The notes: generated from the letters alone by a model not told the origin. A DNA stretch of 64,000 bases from Amycolatopsis suaedae (GCF_004214935.1 NZ_SFCC01000023.1:1-64000); one strand, 5' to 3'. Counted from the first letter of the stretch, positions 8,404 to 16,603 are shown. Numbers and translations: made by a program.

Positions 8404-9267
8404 ATGGCCGAAACGGAACTCCGGTTCGACACGCGCGGGCTGGGCACCTGGACCGGGGAGACCACCTTCGAGGTCACCAGGGAACGCCTGATCGAGTACG
8501 CCAGGGCGACCAACGACCCGACCCCCGCTCACCTCGCCGGCGACCTGGCCGCCCCGGTCTTCGCGATCGTGCCGGTGTTCCAGTCGCTGCTGGAACCGGC
8601 GCTGGAGGTGGTGCCCACCGAGCTGCTCGGCAGGGTGCTGCACGGCGAGCAGGACTTCCGCTTTCACCGGCCGATCCGGCCCGGGGACGAACTCGTCGCC
8701 AAGGGCACGATGACCGGCTGGAAGGGCCGGAGCAACGGCACCGCTGCCGCGGTCTACCTGGAGACCCGCGACCGGCACGGGCACCTGGTCAACGAGCAGT
8801 ACGTGACGTTCTTCGTCCGTGGGTTCGACACCGGTGACACGGCCGGCACGCAGGCGCCGGAGCACAAGTTCGACGAGGCCCTGCGGGAGCGGCAGCCGGT
8901 CGCCACCCGTACCCAGCACGTCGACGACGACCAGACGTTCCGGTACGGCCCGGCCGCTGGCGACCCGATGCCGATCCACCTGGACGACGACGTCGCCAAG
9001 GCGTCCGGCCTGCCCGGGATCATCGCGCACGGCCTGTGCACGATGGCGTTCACCTCGTGGGCGATCCTGACCGAGGTCGGCGGCTCCGACGTCACCCGGC
9101 TGAAGCGACTCGCGGTGCGGTTCGCCAAACCGGTACTGCCCGGGCAGGACATCACCACCACCATCTGGCGGGCGGGCTCGGCCGCCGGCGTGACCAGCTA
9201 CGCCTACGAGACGACCGTCGGCGACACCGTCGTGATCAAGGACGGCCTCGCCGAGCTCGTGGACTGA
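8404..9267 (+). CDS. MaoC family dehydratase, double hot-dog enoyl-CoA hydratase
   Basis: 287 aa from ATG 8404. The N-terminal half is a degenerate hot-dog (FEVTRERLIEYARATNDPTP, RVLHGEQDFRFHRPIRPGDE). The C-terminal half carries the hydratase-2 motif AAGDPMPIHLDDDVAKASGL with Asp/His, then GIIAHGLCTMAF. This architecture matches actinobacterial R-specific enoyl-CoA hydratases that hydrate trans-2-enoyl-CoA. It starts 14 bp after the CoxG-like gene and supplies the hydration step between the operon's dehydrogenase and SDR. Confidence 0.85.
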   Translation: MAETELRFDTRGLGTWTGETTFEVTRERLIEYARATNDPTPAHLAGDLAAPVFAIVPVFQSLLEPALEVVPTELLGRVLHGEQDFRFHRPIRPGDELVAKGTMTGWKGRSNGTAAAVYLETRDRHGHLVNEQYVTFFVRGFDTGDTAGTQAPEHKFDEALRERQPVATRTQHVDDDQTFRYGPAAGDPMPIHLDDDVAKASGLPGIIAHGLCTMAFTSWAILTEVGGSDVTRLKRLAVRFAKPVLPGQDITTTIWRAGSAAGVTSYAYETTVGDTVVIKDGLAELVD

Positions 9268-9283
9268 GCGGAGGAGAACCACC

Positions 9284-10168
9284 ATGGGACAACTGGACGG
9301 GCGGGTCGCCGTCATCACCGGCGCGGGCCGTGGCATCGGCCGTGAGCACGCGCTGCTGTTCGCGCGTGAGGGTGCGAGTGTCGTCGTCAACGACCTCGGC
9401 AGCGGGAACGACGGAGCCGGAGCCGACGCGGGCCCGGCCGGACAGGTCGTCGACGAGATCACCGCGGCGGGCGGCAGGGCGGTGGCGAACACGGAGAACG
9501 TCGCCACCTGGCAGGGTGCGAAGGCGCTGGTCGATCAGGCGGTGGCCGAGTTCGGCAGGCTGGACGTCGTGGTGAACAACGCCGGGATCCTGCGGGACGC
9601 GTTCGTGGCCGGGATCGAGGAATCCCAGTGGGACGCGGTGATCGCCGTACATCTCAAGGGGCACGCGGCGGTGTTGCATCACGCGGCGGCGTACTGGAAG
9701 GCGCGGTCGAAGGCCGGGGAACAGGTCGCCGGATCGGTGATCAACACCGCGTCGGCGTCCGGGCTCACCGTGCCGAACGCGGGACAGGCGAACTACGGCG
9801 CCGCGAAGGCGGGGATCGCGGCGCTGACCCTGGTCGCCGCCGCGGAACTGGAGCGCTACGGCGTGCGGGTCAACGCGATCGCGCCGATCGCCCGTACCCG
9901 CCTCACCCTGGCCACCCCCGGGATGGGCGCGATCTTCGCCCAGGAGGTCGAGGAGGGCGAGTTCGACGCCTTCGCCCCGGCCAACATCGCCCCGCTGGTC
10001 GCCTATCTGGCAACCGAGAAGTGCCCGCACACCGGCCAGGTGTTCGCCGTGCAGGGTGGCTGCATCCAGCGGCTTCAGGGCTGGACCGTCGCCGAGACGA
10101 CCGAGACCGACGGACCGTGGACCGTGTCCGAGGTGGGCGCGCGGCTCGCCGAGTGGGGCACACCGTGA
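9284..10168 (+). CDS. SDR family 3-hydroxyacyl-CoA dehydrogenase-like oxidoreductase
   Basis: 294 aa Rossmann enzyme. The cofactor motif is VITGAGRGIGREHALLFA, with NDLGSGNDGAG (MFE-2 style insertion) and NNAGILRD. The catalytic Ser/Tyr/Lys lie in NTASASG and NYGAAKAG. It resembles the dehydrogenase half of peroxisomal multifunctional enzyme 2 and the bacterial HSD17B4-like SDRs that oxidise (3R)-hydroxyacyl-CoA, which suits the R-specific hydratase next to it. Its stop overlaps the next gene's GTG by 4 bp (GTGA), so the two are translationally coupled. Confidence 0.83.
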   Translation: MGQLDGRVAVITGAGRGIGREHALLFAREGASVVVNDLGSGNDGAGADAGPAGQVVDEITAAGGRAVANTENVATWQGAKALVDQAVAEFGRLDVVVNNAGILRDAFVAGIEESQWDAVIAVHLKGHAAVLHHAAAYWKARSKAGEQVAGSVINTASASGLTVPNAGQANYGAAKAGIAALTLVAAAELERYGVRVNAIAPIARTRLTLATPGMGAIFAQEVEEGEFDAFAPANIAPLVAYLATEKCPHTGQVFAVQGGCIQRLQGWTVAETTETDGPWTVSEVGARLAEWGTP

Positions 10169-11385
10169 TCGAGTGGTCCGAGACCGAGCTCCTGATCCGC
10201 GACGCCGTCCGCGAGTTCGTCGACAAGGAGATCCGGCCGAACGTCGACCGGCTGGAGTCGGGCGAGCTACCGCCGTACGACATCATCCGGAAGCTGTTCG
10301 CCACCTTCGGTCTCGACGTCATGGCCCGGGAGGGCGTCACGAAACTGCTGGCTAAGCAGCGTTCCGGTGGCGGGAGGAAGTCCGGCGGCTCCTTCGGCGG
10401 CCAGGAGTCGATGGCCGTGATCGCCGCGAGCGAACTGGCCGGGGTCAGCCTGGGGCTGGTCGCGTCGATCGGCGTCAGCCTCGGGCTCACCGCGCAGACG
10501 ATCCTGTCGAAGGGCACCCTGGCGCAGAAGGAACGCTGGCTGCCGAAGCTGGCGACGTTCGAGCACGTCGGCGCCTGGGCGATCACCGAGCCGGACTCCG
10601 GTTCCGACGCGTTCGGCGGAATGAAAACCTACGTCCGGCGCGACGGCGACGGCTACGTCCTCAACGGCCGCAAGACGTTCGCCACGAACGGCCCGTACGC
10701 GGACGTGATCGTGGTCTACGCGAAGCTGGACGAGGGCGACGGCGCCGACAAGCGTGCCCGGAAGGTGCTGACCTTCGTGCTGGACAAGGGAATGGCCGGC
10801 CTGACGCAGGGTAAGCCGTTCAAGAAGATGGGCATGATGTCCTCGCCGACCGGCGAGCTGTTCTTCGACGACGTCAGGCTCGGCAGGGACCGGCTGCTCG
10901 GTGAGCGGGAGCCGGACGCGTCCGGTGCGGACAGCAAGGACGAGGTCCGGTCCGGGTTCACCCTCGAACGTATCGGGGTGGCCGCGCTGTCGCTGGGCAT
11001 CATCAACGAGTGTCACCGCCTGTGCGTCGACTACGCGAAGAGCCGGACGCTCTGGGGTCAGGAGATCGGCCGCTTCCAGCTCATCCAGCTCAAGCTGGCC
11101 AGGATGGAGATCGCCAGGGTCAACGTGCGGAACATGGTGTTCGCCTGCCTGGAGAAACTGCGGGAGGGCAGGGAGATCACCCTGGCCGAGGCCTCGGCGA
11201 TGAAGCTCTACTCGTCGGAGATGGCCACCGAGGTCGCCATGGAGGCCGTGCAGCTGTTCGGCGGCAACGGCTACATGGCCGAGTACCGGGTGGAGCAGCT
11301 AGCCCGCGACGCCAAGTCCCTGATGATCTACGCGGGCAGCAACGAGATCCAGGTGACCCACATCGCCAAGGCCCTCCTGGGCTGA
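10165..11385 (+). CDS. Acyl-CoA dehydrogenase
   Basis: 406 aa FAD flavoprotein from GTG 10165. Signatures are the FAD/substrate motif AWAITEPDSGSDAFGGMK, the loop GMMSSPTGELFFDDVRLGRD, the helix VQLFGGNGYMAEYRVEQLAR and the C-terminal IYAGSNEIQVTHIAKALLG, where the acid of NEI is in the usual base position. It introduces the alpha-beta double bond. An insertion (KQRSGGGRKSGGSFGGQ, about residues 64-80) is longer than usual. Last gene of the operon, which thus encodes dehydrogenase, hydratase, dehydrogenase and thiolase of one beta-oxidation turn. Confidence 0.87.
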   Translation: MIEWSETELLIRDAVREFVDKEIRPNVDRLESGELPPYDIIRKLFATFGLDVMAREGVTKLLAKQRSGGGRKSGGSFGGQESMAVIAASELAGVSLGLVASIGVSLGLTAQTILSKGTLAQKERWLPKLATFEHVGAWAITEPDSGSDAFGGMKTYVRRDGDGYVLNGRKTFATNGPYADVIVVYAKLDEGDGADKRARKVLTFVLDKGMAGLTQGKPFKKMGMMSSPTGELFFDDVRLGRDRLLGEREPDASGADSKDEVRSGFTLERIGVAALSLGIINECHRLCVDYAKSRTLWGQEIGRFQLIQLKLARMEIARVNVRNMVFACLEKLREGREITLAEASAMKLYSSEMATEVAMEAVQLFGGNGYMAEYRVEQLARDAKSLMIYAGSNEIQVTHIAKALLG

Positions 11386-11897
11386 GCGCGGCCCCGGCCG
11401 ACTGTGCCGTGAAGGGAGGCTGCCACCCCGGGGCGGGAGTCCATGAAGGCCACCTTCATCACATGAGACGACAGAAACTCGGCCTTCACACCCCGAACTT
11501 CGGGCCACGCCCACGTGAACGGGTCCGTTCGCGCGAGTCGTACGTTCTGGGGCGCGAGTCGTAGGTTCTGACGCGCGAGTTGTACGTTCCCGCCCTCCTG
11601 GTCCCACTTTCCGGCACGCTGGTCCCAGATAGCGAGACCAGCTCGTCATCGGCTGGCCGAACGGGCCGCTCGCGCGGCCCTGCCGGGCCGGACCGCGAGT
11701 TTCGTCTTCCGGAACGCGAATGACGCGCTCCGGGCCACCCGACTTTGCCGGGGCAAAGTCCTGCATCTGACGTGCACCTCTTCAACTCGGCACGGCAGCG
11801 AGGCCGCCGTGTCAGCGCCGTGGCAGGCCGGTGTCAGTGGCCGGCGCGATCGTGGTCGTCATGAGCAGGTTGACGACGGCACCAAGGCGCTTGCGCG
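11386..11897. repeat. Intergenic repeat region with 21-bp tandem units
   Basis: No convincing gene lies in this gap. It holds a hairpin ATGAAGG-CCA-CCTTCAT (11443-11459) and three tandem 21-bp units beginning GCGCGAGT at 11531, 11552 and 11573, each continuing (C/T)GTA(C/G)GTTC. Frames across it are repeat-derived (reverse frames give runs of TYDSR). Related units occur at 22390-22560 and 31768-31840. Confidence 0.65.
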
Positions 11898-11949
11898 CCA
11901 GCTATTCAGCGTTACTATGTACCGGTAGTCAGTGTCGCTGAATAGCTGG
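11898..11949. promoter_or_regulatory. 52-bp concentric dyad, PadR operator/promoter candidate
   Basis: CCAGCTATTCAGCG (11898-11911) pairs perfectly with CGCTGAATAGCTGG (11936-11949). Around the same centre (11923.5) lie ACT/AGT and TACCGGTA, giving 21 matching pairs of 26. The block ends 10 bp before the PadR GTG and contains TACTAT, a plausible -10. A dimeric regulator, probably PadR itself, could cover promoter and start. Confidence 0.6.
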
Positions 11950-11959
11950 AGGCGCGGTC

Positions 11960-12289
11960 GTGGGCAAGCAGATGACGGAGATGCTCAAGGGAGTGCTTGA
12001 GGGGATCGTCCTGGCGATCCTGTCCGGCCGCCCCGCCTACGGCTACGAGATCACCGCCTGGCTGCGTGCCCAGGGCTTCACCGACATCGCCGAGGGCACC
12101 GTCTACGCGCTGCTGGTCAGGATCGAGCGGCGCGGCCTGGTCGACGTGGAGAAAGTCCCGTCCGAGAAGGGCCCGCCGCGCAAGGTGTTCTCCCTCAACG
12201 CGCAGGGACGGCGGCAACTGGACGAGTTCTGGACGGCCTGGGGGTTTCTCGCCGGCCGGCTCGAACAGCTTCGTGAACGAGAGGAATGA
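11960..12289 (+). CDS. PadR family transcriptional regulator
   Basis: 109 aa from GTG 11960 (RBS CTGGAGG). Typical PadR winged helix: LKGVLEGIVLAILSGRPAYG, YEITAWLRAQGF, IAEGTVYALLVRIERRGLVD, then the wing EKGPPRKVFSLNAQGRRQLD and a short dimerisation helix. It heads an ABC-transporter/DUF1048 operon, the standard setting in which PadR represses a drug-efflux or lipid-export system until a ligand releases it. The dyad at 11898-11949 is the obvious operator. Confidence 0.9.
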   Translation: MGKQMTEMLKGVLEGIVLAILSGRPAYGYEITAWLRAQGFTDIAEGTVYALLVRIERRGLVDVEKVPSEKGPPRKVFSLNAQGRRQLDEFWTAWGFLAGRLEQLREREE

Positions 12290-12290
12290 C

Positions 12291-12329
12291 ATGAACATCC
12301 TCGAAGAGGAAGAGAGAACAGTCAGATGA
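12291..12329 (+). CDS. Twelve-codon mini-ORF between PadR and the ABC ATPase
   Basis: ATG at 12291 begins a 12-codon frame (MNILEEEERTVR) whose TGA overlaps the ATG of the ATPase gene (ATGA, 12326-12329). Its GAAGAGGAAGAGAG stretch doubles as the ATPase RBS. It may be a coupling leader that raises ATPase translation, or a chance frame. Confidence 0.3.
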   Translation: MNILEEEERTVR

Positions 12330-13090
12330 CGACACAGCACGCTCCGGCGATCCAGGTGCGTGGCCTGGAGAAGTCCTACGGTGACCTCAGCGTGTTACGC
12401 GGTGTGGACTTCGACGTGGCACGGGGCAGCATCTTCGCCCTGCTCGGCTCCAACGGGGCCGGCAAGACCACCGTGGTGCGGATCCTGTCCACGCTGCTCA
12501 AGGCCGACGCGGGAACCGCGGCCGTCGACGGGTTCGACGTCGCGGCGCAGCCGGCGAAGGTGCGCGAGGTCATCAGCCTCACCGGCCAGTTCGCCGCCGT
12601 CGACGAGGTCCTCAGTGGACGGGAGAACCTGGTGCTCGTGGCCAGGCTGCGGCACCAGAAGAACCCCGGCGCGATCGCGGACGAGCTGCTGGCGCGCTTC
12701 TCGCTGACCGAGGCGGGCGGCCGCAGGGTGGCGACGTACTCGGGTGGGATGCGCAGGCGGCTGGACATCGCGATGAGCCTCATCGGGAATCCGTCGGTGA
12801 TCTTCCTCGACGAACCGACCACGGGTCTCGACCCGGAGGCCCGCGTCGAGGTGTGGGACACCGTGCGGGACCTCGCCGGACGCGGCACGACGGTGCTGCT
12901 GACCACGCAGTACCTGGAGGAGGCCGAACAGCTGGCCGACCGCATCGCCATCCTCCACAAGGGACGGATCATCGTGAACGACACGCTCGCCGAACTCAAG
13001 CGGCTGCTTCCGCCTGCCGAGGTCGAGTACGTCGAGAAACAGCCGAGCCTCGAAGACGTCTTCTTCGCCATCGTTGGTTCGGACGCGTGA
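12326..13090 (+). CDS. ABC transporter ATP-binding protein (DrrA-like)
   Basis: 254 aa nucleotide-binding subunit. Walker A is GSNGAGKTT, the signature YSGGMRRRLDIAMSL, Walker B VIFLDEPTTGLDP, and the H-loop is replaced by LLTTQYLEEAEQLADR, as in DrrA-type drug-resistance ATPases (Gln instead of His at the switch). The C-terminal LPPAEVEYVEKQPSLEDVFF matches the DrrA regulatory tail. It powers export through the permease encoded 7 bp downstream. The substrate is likely a hydrophobic drug or lipid, not determined. Confidence 0.9.
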   Translation: MTTQHAPAIQVRGLEKSYGDLSVLRGVDFDVARGSIFALLGSNGAGKTTVVRILSTLLKADAGTAAVDGFDVAAQPAKVREVISLTGQFAAVDEVLSGRENLVLVARLRHQKNPGAIADELLARFSLTEAGGRRVATYSGGMRRRLDIAMSLIGNPSVIFLDEPTTGLDPEARVEVWDTVRDLAGRGTTVLLTTQYLEEAEQLADRIAILHKGRIIVNDTLAELKRLLPPAEVEYVEKQPSLEDVFFAIVGSDA

Positions 13091-13097
13091 GGAGACA

Positions 13098-13862
13098 ATG
13101 ATGAACACTCACACCTTCGGCGACACCACCGTCCTGCTGGGACGGTCCATGAAACACATCACCCGCAGCCTGGACACCATCATCACGACCGCGATCATGC
13201 CGGTGGCGATGATGCTGTTGTTCGTCTACGTGTTCGGCGGCGCCATCAACACCGGCGCCGAGTCGTACGTGAACTACATGCTGCCGGGCATCCTCCTGAT
13301 CACGATCGCGTCGGGCATCGCCTACACCGCGTTCCGGCTCTTCACCGACCTCAAGAGCGGGATCTTCGAACGGTTCCAGTCGCTGCCGATCGCCCGGTCG
13401 GGCGTTCTCTGGGCACACGTGCTGACCTCGCTGGTCGCCAACCTGATCTCGCTCGTCATCGTGGTGGGCGTCGCCCTGATCATGGGATTCCGCACGGACG
13501 CCGGTGTGCCGGCGTGGCTCGCCGTCGCCGGCATCCTGATCCTGTTCACGCTGGCGCTGACCTGGCTCGCGGTGATCGCGGGCCTGTCCGCGAAGTCCGC
13601 GGACGGCGCGGGCGCGTTCTCCTACCCGCTGGTCTTCCTGCCGTTCCTCAGCTCCGCGTTCGTGCCCACCGGCACCATGCCGGGACCGGTACGCGCCTTC
13701 GCCGAGCACCAGCCGGTGACCTCGATCGTCAACACGATCCGCGCCCTGTTCACCGGCCAGCCGGTCGGCAGCGGAATCTGGACCGCACTCGCCTGGTGCA
13801 CGGGCATCCTCGTCGTCGCCTACATCTTCGCCATGGTCGTCTACCGCCGGAGGATCTCGTAG
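13098..13862 (+). CDS. ABC-2 type transporter permease (DrrB-like)
   Basis: 254 aa from ATG 13098 with an AGGAG RBS. It shows about six membrane segments, beginning IITTAIMPVAMMLLFVYVFG, then LLITIASGIAYTAF, the DrrB-like LKSGIFERFQSLPIARSGV loop, NLISLVIVVGVALIMGF, FLPFLSSAFVPTGTMPG and a last helix TGILVVAYIFAMVVY. It forms the export channel with the DrrA-like ATPase just upstream. Confidence 0.88.
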   Translation: MMNTHTFGDTTVLLGRSMKHITRSLDTIITTAIMPVAMMLLFVYVFGGAINTGAESYVNYMLPGILLITIASGIAYTAFRLFTDLKSGIFERFQSLPIARSGVLWAHVLTSLVANLISLVIVVGVALIMGFRTDAGVPAWLAVAGILILFTLALTWLAVIAGLSAKSADGAGAFSYPLVFLPFLSSAFVPTGTMPGPVRAFAEHQPVTSIVNTIRALFTGQPVGSGIWTALAWCTGILVVAYIFAMVVYRRRIS

Positions 13863-13864
13863 TC

Positions 13865-14221
13865 ATGAATTTCTGGGAAACCATCACCGGCAGCGATCTC
13901 ACCAGGGAATGGAAGGCGTTCGAAGCCAGGGCCGCTGCCCTTCCCGCCGACTTCCAGGCGGCATGGAACGACATCCGGGACCGCCTGCTGCCCTACTCGG
14001 ACCTGTCCGGCCGCAAGCTGATGCCCATTCTGGACAGTGCGCTGGGGCTGCTCGAGGAGACGGCGGCCGACGGGCAGAGCATCCACGACGTCCTCGGTGA
14101 CGACGTCGAGGGTTTCTGCGCGGCACTCGCCGGTGCGGAGGGCCGCCGGAACCAGCGCGACCGGTGGCGTGAGCAGCTGAACAGGAACGTGGCCAGGAAA
14201 CTGGCCCAGCTAGGAGACTGA
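13865..14221 (+). CDS. DUF1048 domain-containing protein, copy 1
   Basis: 118 aa, soluble and helical. The core TREWKAFEARAAALPADFQA, AWNDIRDRLLPYSDLSG, IHDVLGDDVEGFCAALAG is the DUF1048 pattern, often encoded with PadR and ABC-2 exporters. The start ATG (13865) follows the permease stop by 2 bp. A C-terminal basic helix (NQRDRWREQLNRNVARKLAQ) is absent from the next copy. The molecular role of the family is unknown. Confidence 0.8.
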   Translation: MNFWETITGSDLTREWKAFEARAAALPADFQAAWNDIRDRLLPYSDLSGRKLMPILDSALGLLEETAADGQSIHDVLGDDVEGFCAALAGAEGRRNQRDRWREQLNRNVARKLAQLGD

Positions 14222-14222
14222 C

Positions 14223-14549
14223 GTGGGGATCCAGGACATCATCCAGGGCAAGAAGCAGTGGCGGGCACACATGGCGCGGGTCAAGGCGCTCCCGCCGGAT
14301 TACCAGATCGTCTACAAGGAAATGCAGCGGTACTTCTTCAAGGTCGGCCCGGTCGACCTGCCCGATGGCCCGCTGCTCCCGGGGATCGTCGACTTCTTCG
14401 AGGAAGGTGCCGCCGCCGGCAGGGGAGTGCTGGAACTCGTCGGCCAGGACGTCGCGGCGTTCTGCGACGACCTGATCAAGGACTCGCCCACGTACGCGGA
14501 CATCTATCAGGAGTCCGTCAGCGGAAAGCCTGGTGCGGCAGGGAAGTGA
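14223..14549 (+). CDS. DUF1048 domain-containing protein, copy 2
   Basis: 108 aa from GTG 14223, one base after the previous stop. It aligns with copy 1: HMARVKALPPDYQIVYKEMQ, LPGIVDFFEEGAAAGRGVLE, LVGQDVAAFCDDLIKD. A tandem duplication or heterodimer partner is likely. Its last 32 bp overlap the 3' end of the convergent MFS gene. Confidence 0.8.
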   Translation: MGIQDIIQGKKQWRAHMARVKALPPDYQIVYKEMQRYFFKVGPVDLPDGPLLPGIVDFFEEGAAAGRGVLELVGQDVAAFCDDLIKDSPTYADIYQESVSGKPGAAGK

Positions 14550-15747
14550 CCGGCGAGGGCCACAGCGCCACCGCGGCGACGGTGCCACCGGCGGCGAGGA
14601 CGCCGAGCGCGATCCAGCCGGTGGTGAACCCCAGTGCGGTGACGCCCCAGCCCGCGATGGGGTAGCTGAGCAGCCAGCAGGCGTGGGACAGCGAGAACTG
14701 GGCCGCGAAGATCGCCGGCCGGTCGGCCGGAGCGGTGGAGCGCCGCAGCACCCGGCCGACCGGCGTGAGCACCAGCGCCACTCCGGCGCCGAGGACGGCC
14801 CAGATCCCCAGTGCCGCGGGCCATCGCCACGCTCCGCTGTCCACAGCGGACAGTGCCAGCGCACCGGCGACCCCGGCGCACAGCGTGATCGCGCCGCCGG
14901 TCATCACCGTCCGTTCGGGCAGCCGGTCGAGCGTCCTCGGCAGGGCGAGTGCCACCACGATGGTGCCCGCTCCGTTGGCGGCGAGCAGGATCGCCACCTC
15001 CGGATCGCCCAGGTGCAGGGCGTCGTGGACGTAGTTGACCGTGTTCACCATGACGATGGCGCCGGCGCCCGCGACCACCAGGTCCAGTGCGAGCACCGCC
15101 CGTAGCCGCGGGGTGGACAGGAAGATCCGGGTGCCAGCGGCGACGCGGTCCACCACTCCGGTGCGTGCGCTCGGGGTGGCGCGGGGGATCCGGGAGGTCA
15201 GCACCAGCAGGGCGGAGACGGCGAAACCCGCCGTGGTGCCGCTGAACAGCCAGTGGAAGCTCACCACGCTGAGCAGTGCCGCCGCCAGCACCGGGCTGAG
15301 CAGGGTCTCCATGCTGGACGCGAACTGCGACGCCGACAGTGCCCTGGTGTACTGCTTCTCGTCGGGCAGGATGTCGGGCAGCGTCGCCTGGAAGGTGGGC
15401 GTGAACGCCGCCGAAGCCGACTGCAACACGAAGATCAGCACGTAGACCTGCCAGATCTCGGTGACGAACGGCAGCGCCAGCACCACCAGCGCCCGCACCG
15501 TGTCGAGACTGACCAGGAACGCGCGCCGGGGCACCCGGTCGGCGTAGGCGCCCGCGATCGGCGCGATGGTCACGTAGGCGACCATCTTGATGGCCAGCGC
15601 GGTACCGAGCACCGCTCCCGCGCGTTCGCCCGCCAGGTCGTAGGCGAGCAGTCCCAACGCGACCGTGGCGAGTCCGGTGCCGAACAACGCCACCACCTGC
15701 GCCCCGAACAGGCGCCGGTAGTCCCGGTTGGCGAACAGCGCACGCAC
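14518..15747 (-). CDS. MFS transporter, multidrug-efflux type
   Basis: 409 aa from GTG 15747, preceded by GGGAGGA; longer frames start inside the divergent promoter. Twelve membrane segments are apparent, with the MFS loop AGAYADRVPRR (motif A) after helix 2 and RALFANRDYRRLFGAQVVAL at the N-terminus, as in MFS proteins of the ArsR-adjacent class. It probably exports a toxic compound. It is divergent from an ArsR gene with a clear dyad between them, so derepression by that ArsR is likely. Confidence 0.82.
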   Translation of the reverse strand: MRALFANRDYRRLFGAQVVALFGTGLATVALGLLAYDLAGERAGAVLGTALAIKMVAYVTIAPIAGAYADRVPRRAFLVSLDTVRALVVLALPFVTEIWQVYVLIFVLQSASAAFTPTFQATLPDILPDEKQYTRALSASQFASSMETLLSPVLAAALLSVVSFHWLFSGTTAGFAVSALLVLTSRIPRATPSARTGVVDRVAAGTRIFLSTPRLRAVLALDLVVAGAGAIVMVNTVNYVHDALHLGDPEVAILLAANGAGTIVVALALPRTLDRLPERTVMTGGAITLCAGVAGALALSAVDSGAWRWPAALGIWAVLGAGVALVLTPVGRVLRRSTAPADRPAIFAAQFSLSHACWLLSYPIAGWGVTALGFTTGWIALGVLAAGGTVAAVALWPSPVTSLPHQAFR

Positions 15748-15782
15748 AAGTGTCCTCCCGTCCTTGGCTGCCGCCAAGGTAG

Positions 15783-15808
15783 CACACTTGAAGAGATGTT
15801 CAATCGTG
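15783..15808. promoter_or_regulatory. ArsR operator candidate with TTGAA-N6-TTCAA core
   Basis: CACACTTGAA (15783-15792) and TTCAATCGTG (15799-15808) pair at 8 of 10 positions around a 6-bp centre, the usual ArsR/SmtB operator size. It lies between the MFS start (15747) and the ArsR start (15828), so one site can control both. Confidence 0.6.
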
Positions 15809-15827
15809 CGCTGTTTACACTGGTCGC

Positions 15828-16217
15828 ATGGGTCACGAGGCACCGGGACACGCGCGTCCGCGCGGCCAGCTCGACGCGGCGGATGCCATCGTCGTGGCCG
15901 ACACCCTGCAGGCGCTGGCCACGCCCAGCCGGCTGCGGATCCTGACCCGGCTACGGGAGGGCCCGGCGTCGGTCGGCGAGCTGGCCGAGTCCGTGGAGAT
16001 GGAGACCTCCGCCGTGTCCCACCAGTTGCGCCTGCTGCGCAACCTCGGGCTGGTCACCAACACCCGGCACGGCCGCAGCATCGTGTACCGCCTCTACGAC
16101 ACCCACGTCGCGATGCTGCTGGACGAGGCGATCTACCACATCGAGCACCTGCGGCTGGGCCTGCGGGACGACTCACCACTGCCGCCCGCCGACGAGCCGG
16201 AACTGGCCGAGCGCTAG
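15828..16217 (+). CDS. ArsR/SmtB family transcriptional regulator
   Basis: 129 aa. The winged HTH is IVVADTLQALATPSRLRILT, RLREGPASVGELAESVEMET, SAVSHQLRLLRNLGLVTNT. The ELAES / SAVSHQL alpha-3 box lacks the CVC metal site. A His-rich C-terminal helix (YDTHVAMLLDEAIYHIEHL) could bind metal at alpha-5, as in CzrA/SmtB types (DxH, HxxE-like residues). It is divergent from the MFS gene. Its TAG shares CTAG with the stop of the next, convergent gene. Confidence 0.88.
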   Translation: MGHEAPGHARPRGQLDAADAIVVADTLQALATPSRLRILTRLREGPASVGELAESVEMETSAVSHQLRLLRNLGLVTNTRHGRSIVYRLYDTHVAMLLDEAIYHIEHLRLGLRDDSPLPPADEPELAER

Positions 16218-16603
16218 CCGGTGAACGAATGGTGTTCGTGCGTCACCGTCCACCGGTCCTCAACCTTGGTCAGGCCGATGGTCAGCCGCAGCCTGCGCTC
16301 GGGCTCGCGGTCGAGTTCGGTGGGTGTGCCGCACCGCAGCAGTGCGAAGGCGAACGCGACGTCGGTGCCTGCCGTGACCTCCAGCGACTCGATCTCGAAC
16401 ATCGCACCGGAAGCCTGCCACTCGAAGAAGCCCGGCCAGGTGTCCCGGTAGGCGTCGATGCCGCGCACGCCCTGCTCGGGCGGTGGAACGTCGAACATCA
16501 CGATGCCGGGTGCGTGGTCGGCGAGCACGGTGTCGAGGTCGCCGTCGTGGACAGCGGTGGCCCAGCGTTCGATGAGGTCGCGGATCTGCTGTTCGTCGGT
16601 CAT
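16214..16603 (-). CDS. SnoaL-like / nuclear transport factor 2-like protein
   Basis: 129 aa cone-fold protein: QIRDLIERWATAVHDGDLDT, VMFDVPPPEQGVRGIDAYRD, MFEIESLEVTAGTDVAFAFA, and the end KVEDRWTVTHEHHSFTG. This is the YybH-type NTF2-like pattern (SgcJ/EcaC class). The RBS GAAGGAG is strong. It is divergent from the ECF sigma gene, whose own C-terminus is also SnoaL-like. Function unknown; such proteins often bind small hydrophobic ligands. Confidence 0.8.
   Translation of the reverse strand: MTDEQQIRDLIERWATAVHDGDLDTVLADHAPGIVMFDVPPPEQGVRGIDAYRDTWPGFFEWQASGAMFEIESLEVTAGTDVAFAFALLRCGTPTELDREPERRLRLTIGLTKVEDRWTVTHEHHSFTG

Noticed and set aside
11531..11593. CRISPR array
   Set aside because: Units are contiguous 21-bp repeats without unique spacers, and there are no cas genes nearby.
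11486..11785. Minus-strand 99-codon frame with TYDSR repeats
   Set aside because: Pure translation of the tandem repeat array, with no RBS or conserved sequence.
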